From JBAXLO01 sp037134755 (GTDB lineage: Bacteria; Bacteroidota; Bacteroidia; Bacteroidales; JACABE01): 13,597 nucleotides of DNA. Each line of letters begins with the position of its first letter. Position 1 is the first letter of the stretch. Both the position numbers and the translations under genes were made by a program. Of this stretch, positions 1-5,741 are shown one piece after another. The stretch covers positions 1-13,597 of the forward strand of contig JBAXLO010000118.1 in assembly GCA_037134755.1 (NCBI GenBank). Reading direction: 5' to 3'. The notes under the pieces were generated by a model. The model did not search any database and was not told the origin of the DNA. It saw nothing but the letters and a program-made list of their open reading frames with translations.

Positions 1-177
1 ATTTTAGGCACTTTAAGTACTCTTTTCCACCGTAATTCTTAATTCGTAATTTATTTGCAGTCTTGATTTTTGTTACTTTCCATCAAGCAAAAGTAATTAT
101 GATAGAATCACTTGAAAAAATATCCAGAATATTAATTAAAAATAAAGCTTCATTGGTAATTACCAAAAAAAACACCG

Positions 178-364
178 CATTCTTGACATACGTCACGGAG
201 TTCTTGACAAACGTCACGGCGTTCTGATAAATGTTATGGCGTTCTTGACATACGTCACGGCATTCTGAACAAACGTCACGGCATTCTTGACATACGTCAC
301 GGCGTTTTGGACAAACGTCGTCTCGTTTTGGAAAATGTTACGGCGTTCTGGACAAGTCTCGTCT
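178..364. repeat. Nine-unit tandem array of 20-21 bp repeats
   Basis: Nine head-to-tail units start at 178, 199, 220, 240, 261, 282, 303, 324 and 344. The best-preserved units contain TTCTTGACATACGTCACGG or the variant with AAAC in place of ATAC. The third and eighth units are 20 bp and more diverged; the rest are 21 bp. Each good unit carries an inverted repeat, TGAC-N4-GTCA. There are no unique spacers, so this is not a CRISPR array. The minus strand has a frame open from 399 to 217 (61 codons) reading heptads such as NAVTYVK and NAVTFVQ, but it has no ATG and begins right after a stop. I treat the array as a non-coding minisatellite of unknown role. Confidence 0.85.
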
Positions 365-459
365 TCATTTCGCTTTGCTTCGCCGAGTTCTTTTTGGCAC
401 TAATACTGTTTTATCTATACTAATTCAGGTTCGTACTAACATAAATATGAATAGAATAT

Positions 460-483
460 ATTAAAAACCTGTTAGTTTTTAAT
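460..483. terminator. AT-rich hairpin, possible terminator
   Basis: ATTAAAAAC and GTTTTTAAT form a perfect 9 bp stem around a six-base loop (CTGTTA). It lies about 70 bases past the stop codon of the decayed sorting-domain fragment on the minus strand, where a terminator for that former gene would be expected. The stem has only one G-C pair, so it is a weak candidate. Confidence 0.35.
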
Positions 484-554
484 TAACATCAAGAAATGTC
501 CTGCATAATTTAAAGTTTGCAGATCTTTCTTATAAAGAACAAACAATGTAGTCT

Positions 555-735
555 TTACTGTTTAATCACCTTAAAGTTCTTGCTGCCTTTATCAGCAATA
601 TATTTAATAAAATATACTCCAGCTTTGTATTGTTGCAGTTCAATGCTAGAGTTCCTTGTTTTTGTTTCTCAAGATTGGTAGTATAAAGCTTTTCTCCAAT
701 AATATTATAAACTTTAATGTTACTATTAACTAAGC
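555..735 (-). pseudogene. Remnant of a T9SS type A C-terminal sorting domain
   Basis: Read on the minus strand, the first part gives NSNIKVYNIIGEKLYTTNLE and, after a one-base frame change near 650-658, the second part gives SIELQQYKAGVYFIKYIADK followed by GSKNFKVIKQ and a TAA stop at 557-555. This is the pattern of the Por secretion / T9SS C-terminal sorting domain: an IKVYNIIGE strand, then a GVYFIK strand, then a short basic end. The domain directs secreted Bacteroidota proteins through the outer membrane and is normally the last 70-90 residues of a large exported protein. Here no passenger domain precedes it; the frame meets a stop just upstream (around 745) and the usual YPNP motif is missing. 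It is therefore a decayed tail of a lost gene. A sequencing error could explain the frameshift but not the missing passenger. Confidence 0.7.
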
Positions 736-822
736 ACTGAATTCTTTATTTCAGGACTTCAATAATAGATTAATGAAAAAGAGTATAAAACAGAGATTGC
801 CAATCAATAATCATAAAACCAA

Positions 823-850
823 TAAACAATAATGTTTTCATTATTGTTTA
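823..850. terminator. AT-rich hairpin downstream of the deaminase operon
   Basis: A perfect 12 bp stem (TAAACAATAATG paired with its complement at 839-850) encloses a TTTT loop. It lies about 120 bases past the end of the deaminase gene in the direction of minus-strand transcription. It may end that transcript, but it lacks a GC-rich stem and a clear U-run. Confidence 0.35.
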
Positions 851-906
851 ATATATCAATTCAGTAGCGAGTTAACTTAAAAAGTAGCTTGGTAATCGAT
901 ATTCCT

Positions 907-944
907 ACTTATTTATTTTCTCGAAATTTTATGTAAGAAAAGCA
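907..944 (-). repeat. Left copy of a 38 bp inverted repeat
   Basis: Read on the minus strand, this segment matches 5208-5245 on the plus strand at 35 of 38 positions, and the last 21 bases (ending in AAATAAATAAGT) are identical. The copy starts 24 bases past the deaminase stop codon. The two copies lie in opposite orientation about 4.3 kb apart and enclose the deaminase operon, the aminotransferase, the hydrolase and a decayed ORF. No transposase is present between or beside them. Confidence 0.75.
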
Positions 945-967
945 AGCAGAAGTTGTTTATTTTTCAT

Positions 968-1912
968 TTAATTTAATCCTTGTTCTCTAATATCATTAAG
1001 TTCATTAGCAGTAAACAAACCAGCTTCAAACAAATTCATATACTCCTCCGACACACTTTGGTCAAACAACATAATATCATCCGAATTAATAGTAATAAGC
1101 ACGCCATTATCATAGAGCACTCTCGCCTGATGAGTAGCTAAATCATTAGTTCGTCCTAAAATTATATTACTTGTAGGGCATACATTTAATCGGATATTAT
1201 TATTTTTAACCCAATTCATTATTTCCTTATCGGAAGCTATTGATACGCCATGTTGCACTTCGTTAAGATGAAGCGTTTCGATAGTTTGCCTAACGGATTT
1301 AGCATCGCCAAACTCCCCACTATGCGCTTTAAGTTTCAGCTTATATTTTTCGGCTATACTATATATATATATGTATGCATCCGCCGAACGGATAAGTTCA
1401 TTCCCATAAAGGTCGATAGATTTAAAATAACCGCTCTCTATTAAAGGAATAACTAGCTTTTCTGCTTCAGCAACATCCATATCTCTTGCAAAACCAATCT
1501 CAGGATTATATTCAATTTCGGGTGCTACCTTTTGATGTGTATCACTTAAAAACTTAGTAAAGGTAGCAATATCATTATCAAAAAAGGTTAAGTTAGTACA
1601 ATCAAAACTCATCTCCAGTTTATGCACACCATCTTCTTTTGCCTGTTCAAAAGCAAGAGTCATAGCTAAAGTCATCCCCTCGCGACTTAGTATAAAAGGT
1701 CTTAACTGTGTAAACAGATAAGTATTCATCTCGATAATGTCAGCAAAACGAGCCGGTGGCTTAGGAATTATCTTATCAGTATGTTTTTGCAAAGCATTTA
1801 ATCTGCTTCCCAAAGGCCCATGATTATGAAGATCACTTTTAGGGATTTGCTTTAGCAGATCAAGGTTTTTAGTCTCTAATGCTTCAATAAAAAGCACATC
1901 ATTACCAGTCAT
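968..1912 (-). CDS. Adenosine deaminase family protein
   Basis: This 314-residue protein is a metal-dependent amidohydrolase of the adenosine deaminase family, which hydrolyses adenosine or a related aminopurine to the 6-oxo product plus ammonia in purine salvage. The N-terminal motif PKSDLHNHGPLG supplies metal ligands H29 and H31. HSGE at 197-200 supplies ligand H197 and catalytic E200. H221 lies in VQHGVSI, and NSDD at 276-279 supplies the last metal ligand, D278. All expected catalytic positions are present. It is slightly shorter than typical family members (about 330-350). The 12 codons after the TAA stop read in frame as MKNKQLLLAFLT, resembling a usual family ending, so the stop may be a late nonsense change. 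It overlaps the upstream DUF4468-like gene by 11 bp (ATGACTGGTAA), suggesting translational coupling. The exact substrate (adenosine, adenine or a futalosine derivative) cannot be decided from sequence. Confidence 0.88.
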   Translation of the reverse strand: MTGNDVLFIEALETKNLDLLKQIPKSDLHNHGPLGSRLNALQKHTDKIIPKPPARFADIIEMNTYLFTQLRPFILSREGMTLAMTLAFEQAKEDGVHKLEMSFDCTNLTFFDNDIATFTKFLSDTHQKVAPEIEYNPEIGFARDMDVAEAEKLVIPLIESGYFKSIDLYGNELIRSADAYIYIYSIAEKYKLKLKAHSGEFGDAKSVRQTIETLHLNEVQHGVSIASDKEIMNWVKNNNIRLNVCPTSNIILGRTNDLATHQARVLYDNGVLITINSDDIMLFDQSVSEEYMNLFEAGLFTANELNDIREQGLN

Positions 1913-2453
1913 CTTTAACTGCTTTTTTGCCTTTCATTGTTTTCTTCAACGATTCGATAAGCTTTACAATATTCCTATTAACTTGCGATAAATATTCATC
2001 CCACAGATATGAATAACCTGGGTTCTTTTTATCAAGCCATTTTTCAAGTGGATATTTGGAATTATCTTTCAGATAGAAGCCAGTAAACTTATAACGATAC
2101 TTATTATCTTTAAACTGAAGCGAAAAACTATACTCAACAGTACCAGTTTTTACATGCACTCCCTGATCTATTTTCTCCAGAGCTATCCTATAAACACCTT
2201 GGATCTCACCATTTACATCGTCACGAACACGGGTAACATCGGCAGGGTTTTTAAAATTAGTATTCAACCATTCAATACCTCTTTTATACAATTCATATTG
2301 CACACCATCCTCTTTAGAACCGCCTGCATAAGTTATTAAATTGGTATTTGTATCAACAGGAATTATCGATCGAATAGTATCCTGAGCCTGTATAAACGAC
2401 ACACTTATAATTGCTATCAGCAATAAGATTAATTTTTTTGATAGTTTTTGCAT
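1902..2453 (-). CDS. Secreted DUF4468-like protein
   Basis: This 183-residue protein has no known enzymatic function. It opens with a clear signal peptide: basic MQKLSKK, a hydrophobic stretch to about residue 21, then a likely cleavage after IQA near residue 23 (SFIQAQD). The mature part has short alternating polar and hydrophobic strands, including GEIQGVYRIAL, TGTVEYSFSLQFKDNKYRYKF and TGFYLKDN. This is the pattern of the DUF4468 (TBP-like fold) family common in Bacteroidota periplasmic and exported proteins. A lysine-rich tail (KKTMKGKKAVKDDW) ends it. No lipobox cysteine is seen, so it is probably soluble in the periplasm. It is the first gene of an operon with the deaminase; its stop overlaps that gene's start. 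The functional link between an exported protein and a cytoplasmic purine enzyme is unclear. Family assignment is by pattern memory and is moderate. Confidence 0.75.
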   Translation of the reverse strand: MQKLSKKLILLLIAIISVSFIQAQDTIRSIIPVDTNTNLITYAGGSKEDGVQYELYKRGIEWLNTNFKNPADVTRVRDDVNGEIQGVYRIALEKIDQGVHVKTGTVEYSFSLQFKDNKYRYKFTGFYLKDNSKYPLEKWLDKKNPGYSYLWDEYLSQVNRNIVKLIESLKKTMKGKKAVKDDW

Positions 2454-2689
2454 AATGTTAAATTTGAAGTTACAATATTACTAATATTCTAGCATATTAT
2501 TAACAAAAAATCTGCCAGAGTTGTTGAAAAAATAAATATTAATTAATAATAGTTGAATATTATAGAGATAGGGCTTTATATTTGTTAAATTATTTAATCT
2601 TTTGGTTGTTTAATTCACCTTTTATCTAGAACAAATACTATTTATTAAAATAAAATTAAAGAAATGTACTGTTAAGTTTATATTTTATA

Positions 2690-2697
2690 TAACTTTG
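2690..2697 (+). promoter_or_regulatory. Bacteroidota -7 promoter element for the aminotransferase
   Basis: TAACTTTG fits the Bacteroidota -7 consensus TAnnTTTG exactly and ends 20 bases before the ATG at 2718. No clear -33 TTG is seen at the expected distance (the region reads CTGTTAAG). The A-rich leader AAAAAAAACAAAC replaces a Shine-Dalgarno sequence, as is common in this phylum. Confidence 0.55.
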
Positions 2698-2717
2698 CAT
2701 GCTTAAAAAAAACAAAC

Positions 2718-3920
2718 ATGAATATTTTATCTGATAGAATTAACAAACTTTCCGAATCGGAAACTTTGGCAATGACACAAAAAAGTCGAGAGCTACAAGC
2801 ACAAGGACATGATGTTATAAATTTAAGCATTGGTGAGCCCGATTTTAATACTCCTGACACAGTTAAAGATTTTGCCAAGCAGGCAATTGATGACAACTAC
2901 ACACATTACACTCCGGTTTCGGGTTATCTGGATCTTCGTCAGGCGATAAGCAATAAATTTAAACGCGATAACGGCCTTGATTACTCACCTCAACAGATTG
3001 TGGTTTCAAATGGTGCCAAACAATCGCTGGCTAATGTTGTAATGAGCATTATTAATCCTGGTGACGAGATAATTGTCCCTGCGCCTTATTGGGTTTCGTA
3101 TAAAGAGATCATTAAGTTGGCGGATGGTAAACCCGTTTATATTAATGCTACGGTAGATCAAGAATTCAAGGTGAGTGCTGCCCAAATTGAAGCGGCTATT
3201 ACACCAAAGACTAAGCTTTTAATGTTTAGCAGTCCTTGCAATCCTACAGGCTCTGTTTATACTAAAGAAGAATTGAAAAGTATAGCTGAAGTTATAGCTA
3301 AACATGAAAACATCTTCATCTTAGCAGACGAAATATACGAACATATTAATTTCGTTGGCAAACATGAAAGTATTGGTCAGTTTGATTGTGTTAAAGACAG
3401 AGTAATAACTGTTAATGGCGTTTCAAAAGGCTTTGCAATGACAGGTTGGAGAATAGGTTTTATGGGTGCTCCATTGATTATTGCTAAAGCTTGCGACAAA
3501 CTTCAGGGTCAGATAACTTCTGCGCCATCATCAATTGCACAACGTGCTACTTTGTGTGCTGTTAACTGCGATCCAAAGCAAACACCTCAAATAATTGATA
3601 TGGTTGTTGCCTTTAAAGAGCGTAGAGATTTATTATTGGATCTTTTAAAGGATATTCCTGGTTTAAAGACTAATACTCCTGATGGAGCTTTTTACGTTTT
3701 CCCTGATGTCACCTATTATTTTGGCAAATCTGATGGCACAATAACTGTTAATAATGCTGATGATTTATCTACATATATTATTGATAAAGTTTATGTTGCC
3801 TTGGTTTCGGGAGGTGCTTTCGGTTCGCCGGATTGTATTCGTATTTCGTATGCTACTTCCAAAGAAAGACTTATTGAAGCTGTAAAAAGAATTAAAGCAG
3901 CTTTGGCTGATCTTAAGTAA
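2718..3920 (+). CDS. Aspartate aminotransferase (class I, PLP-dependent)
   Basis: This 400-residue cytoplasmic enzyme belongs to fold-type I, class I/II aminotransferases. It most resembles the prokaryotic (subgroup I-gamma) aspartate aminotransferases, which interconvert aspartate and 2-oxoglutarate with oxaloacetate and glutamate. The PLP Schiff-base lysine is K237 in NGVSKGFAMTGWRIGF, with the phosphate-binding R245 nearby. Other landmarks are N175 in SPCNPTG, D204 and Y207 in ILADEIYEH, and the substrate carboxylate-binding R375 in CIRISYAT. The N-terminal INLSIGEPDFNTP motif is typical of this group. The length matches the family. The start at 2718 sits just behind a good -7 promoter element and gives the expected N-terminus. 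It is a single-gene unit ending at a bidirectional terminator. Close relatives act on tyrosine, phenylalanine or other amino acids, so substrate range is inferred. Confidence 0.93.
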   Translation: MNILSDRINKLSESETLAMTQKSRELQAQGHDVINLSIGEPDFNTPDTVKDFAKQAIDDNYTHYTPVSGYLDLRQAISNKFKRDNGLDYSPQQIVVSNGAKQSLANVVMSIINPGDEIIVPAPYWVSYKEIIKLADGKPVYINATVDQEFKVSAAQIEAAITPKTKLLMFSSPCNPTGSVYTKEELKSIAEVIAKHENIFILADEIYEHINFVGKHESIGQFDCVKDRVITVNGVSKGFAMTGWRIGFMGAPLIIAKACDKLQGQITSAPSSIAQRATLCAVNCDPKQTPQIIDMVVAFKERRDLLLDLLKDIPGLKTNTPDGAFYVFPDVTYYFGKSDGTITVNNADDLSTYIIDKVYVALVSGGAFGSPDCIRISYATSKERLIEAVKRIKAALADLK

Positions 3921-3971
3921 TCTTTGATTGCAGTTAATGCTAATCGATGTAAATTTACCGATATATAAATT

Positions 3972-4008
3972 AAAAGCCCTGCAAGTTTTGGATATTTGTA
4001 GGGCTTTT
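3972..4008. terminator. Bidirectional rho-independent terminator
   Basis: AAAAGCCCTGCAA (3972-3984) pairs with TTGTAGGGCTTTT (3996-4008), with one G-T wobble, around an 11-base loop. The T-run continues to 4010 on the plus strand, and a TTTTAATTT run follows on the minus strand. It sits between the convergent aminotransferase (ends 3920) and hydrolase (ends 4055) and should stop transcription from both. Confidence 0.88.
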
Positions 4009-4054
4009 TTAAATAATAAAGCTATTGCTAAGCTTTCGTATCTACAGCATTAGC

Positions 4055-4801
4055 TTATTTACCCCAATCCTTTACAGCGCTCTTATAATCATTAGTAAAG
4101 CCATGATGAGCAGTAAAAATGTATGCTACACTGTCAATTTTTGTGATATTAGCTATAGATTTTATTGACAAATCATTATCCATATTAAAAAATTTGTTCA
4201 TTGGTGCTATTTTACCATTCTTTAAACTCAGGGCATCACCTGTAAATAAATATTTATCATTAACTAAGTAACACATCGAACCGGAAGTATGACCGGGCAT
4301 CAGGTATCCTTTTACTTTTACGTTGCCAATAGTTATCGTTTGTTGATCGTCAAGTAAAGTATATTCCTTTGTCGAAATCTTATTTGTCATAAATATAAAC
4401 TTATGTTTCTCACCTCTCAACATTTGCATCTCTTCTTTTGCAAAATACACCTTTGCATTTTTAAATATCGAAAGTGCTGCCACATGATCTCTATCAGTAT
4501 GTGTAAGTAATACGGCTACAACATTATCAGGATTAATTGCAAGTTTATTAAGTTGAGCACTTACAACATTTACATCGTTTCCTGCATCAAAAGCTACATA
4601 ATTATTGCTATCTTTTACCAAATACAGGTTTACAAACGAGTCTTTTATCGTATAAATGTTCGCAATTATCTCTTTAGTTTCCGTTACATTCATATCTTTC
4701 ACCTCTGATTTCATTTTTAAAAAGAAACCAACAACAAAGATTATAATAAGCGCAATTACTATTGCCACACCCCATAAAATCCTCTTAAATAATGTTTTCA
4801 T
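4055..4801 (-). CDS. Membrane-anchored metallo-beta-lactamase-fold hydrolase
   Basis: This 248-residue protein has an N-terminal membrane anchor (about residues 7-28, strongly hydrophobic after MKTLFKR) followed by a metallo-beta-lactamase domain that would lie outside the cytoplasm. The core motif is H101-T-D-R-D105-H106 in LLTHTDRDHVAAL, so the second histidine of the usual HxHxDH is Asp103. The remaining ligands are visible: H171 in MPGHTSGS, D189 in FTGDAL, and H232/H233 in FTAHHGF. The HxDxDH variant occurs in some members of the fold, so activity is not excluded. The substrate cannot be told; glyoxalase-II-like, lactonase-like and phosphodiesterase-like enzymes share this fold. The gene has its own promoter (TTG-N17-TACATTTG upstream) and converges with the aminotransferase across a shared terminator. 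Confidence 0.88.
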   Translation of the reverse strand: MKTLFKRILWGVAIVIALIIIFVVGFFLKMKSEVKDMNVTETKEIIANIYTIKDSFVNLYLVKDSNNYVAFDAGNDVNVVSAQLNKLAINPDNVVAVLLTHTDRDHVAALSIFKNAKVYFAKEEMQMLRGEKHKFIFMTNKISTKEYTLLDDQQTITIGNVKVKGYLMPGHTSGSMCYLVNDKYLFTGDALSLKNGKIAPMNKFFNMDNDLSIKSIANITKIDSVAYIFTAHHGFTNDYKSAVKDWGK

Positions 4802-4853
4802 GTTTATTATTATTTTAATTTATTGATGAATATTATTGTAGTTTTTAAGCATA

Positions 4854-4881
4854 CAAATGTACTTATTTTTCATGATACCAA
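4854..4881 (-). promoter_or_regulatory. Bacteroidota promoter of the hydrolase gene
   Basis: On the minus strand TTG (4881-4879) is followed after 17 bases by TACATTTG (4861-4854). This matches the Bacteroidota -33 / -7 pattern (TTG, a 17-23 base spacer, TAnnTTTG). It lies about 50 bases upstream of the hydrolase ATG, leaving an AT-rich leader. Confidence 0.65.
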
Positions 4882-4914
4882 TGTATATTTTCATCATATT
4901 ATTAATATTATTTG

Positions 4915-4922
4915 TAACTTTG
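4915..4922 (+). promoter_or_regulatory. -7-like element before the decayed ORF
   Basis: TAACTTTG matches TAnnTTTG exactly and ends 12 bases before the ATG at 4935, so the decayed ORF seems to retain its promoter element. No -33 TTG is visible at the usual distance. Confidence 0.4.
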
Positions 4923-4934
4923 AAAATTATTTTA

Positions 4935-5177
4935 ATGTTAGATAATAGAGCTATAAAATTGCAAAATGATATCAGAATTTATGCACAGCATCACTCTTAT
5001 TCTTTCGGTGATGGTACTTTGGAACAACCTTATTAATTATATGATCGTAGAAAGCAGGGCGTAGGAACCTATACTATTTCCGGTCATTAGCATATTACTA
5101 TTTCTCATAGTCAAATCATAAATTCTATTAAAGAATTTAAGTTAGATAATTAGCCATTTAAGCTATTTGTATTTTGA
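4935..5177 (+). pseudogene. Decayed small ORF with three in-frame stops
   Basis: From the ATG at 4935 one frame reads MLDNRAIKLQNDIRIYAQHH and on to a TAA at 5034-5036. It then continues as LYDRRKQGVGTYTISGH, a TAG at 5088-5090, HITISHSQIINSIKEFKLDN, a TAG at 5151-5153, and PFKLFVF before a TGA at 5175. The composition between the stops is balanced and protein-like, unlike the surrounding AT-rich spacer, and a -7-like promoter element precedes it. Each of the three internal stops could come from a glutamine codon by one C-to-T change. I do not recognise the family. It is most likely an inactivated gene of about 80 codons; expression of only the first 33 codons is possible. Confidence 0.5.
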
Positions 5178-5207
5178 CTAATATAAAATCAATATCAATA
5201 ATCCTGA

Positions 5208-5245
5208 TGCTTTTCTTTCTTAAGATTTCGAGAAAATAAATAAGT
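5208..5245 (+). repeat. Right copy of a 38 bp inverted repeat
   Basis: This is the partner of 907-944, in opposite orientation, with three mismatches. It lies 30 bases past the end of the decayed ORF. Read as protein, the two copies give the similar endings AFLT-stop and DAFLS-stop, but the perfectly conserved 21 bases lie mostly beyond those stops, so DNA-level duplication is more likely than protein conservation. Confidence 0.75.
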
Positions 5246-5741
5246 TAAAATAGAAAACTCACTCCAAATTAATTAAAACTATAAATTAGTATAATAATTT
5301 GCAGTTTAATTTAAATAATTTGCAACAATCTAATATAACATACTCTATATAAATTCTTTTTTCTGGAGATGCCTTCACTCATTCAGCGTAGGCATTAATT
5401 TTTTCAGATGTGCTCTCATTCATTCAATGTATGAAAAATTATTTTTTTAGGAATATTTTTATTATATTATTTGAATGATAAAACATTAATAAGTCCGTAA
5501 AAAATAATAATCAACATGTAGCTTTAGAGATTGGAGTTCCAAGTGTCTTATCCTGTCAAGAAAAATAGATTTAATAAAAAGTTATAAACAATCTTAAAAC
5601 CTATCGTCAATTTAATTACTTTTACAAAATAATATTCTATCGCATCGACTTATTTTAAGGGAGTGAATTTCAAAATAATGATTTCATCGATAAGCAACGA
5701 AAGGATGTTTTTAATTATAAAGTAGAGTTAATAAATACATA
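5246..5741. other. AT-rich non-coding region upstream of dnaE
   Basis: No gene is supported here. Visible structure: an 11 bp direct repeat AATAATTTGCA at 5293-5303 and 5314-5324 (21 bp period); an inverted repeat ATGCCT (5369-5374) with AGGCAT (5390-5395) followed by a T-run; and a loosely similar second copy of that stretch near 5420-5455. The dnaE promoter must lie here, but no exact TAnnTTTG with a matching TTG was found; TACTTTTA at 5617-5624 is a one-mismatch candidate. Confidence 0.5.

Noticed and set aside
73..96. TTACTTT / AAAGTAA inverted repeat as an insertion-sequence end
   Set aside because: Only seven paired bases in AT-rich sequence with no partner copy or transposase in the window.
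178..364. CRISPR array
   Set aside because: The repeats are directly adjacent with no unique spacers, and units vary in sequence and length; no cas genes are present.
1250..1444. Plus-strand 64-residue open frame
   Set aside because: It is antisense to the deaminase gene, low in complexity across the TA tract, and has no supporting features.
2678..2896. Minus-strand 72-residue open frame over the aminotransferase start
   Set aside because: It overlaps the well-supported N-terminus and promoter of the aminotransferase and its peptide is not protein-like.
4935..5177. Stop-codon reassignment (TAG as Gln) in this genome
   Set aside because: The synthetase gene ends with TAG at a sensible position and the large genes have no internal TAG, so the code is standard here; gene decay is simpler.
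5505..5568. Fragment reading HVALEIGVPSVLSCQEK before a TAG, vaguely like a transposase helix-turn-helix
   Set aside because: Only about 20 residues, no start codon and no other transposase motif nearby; the resemblance is too weak to call an insertion-sequence remnant.
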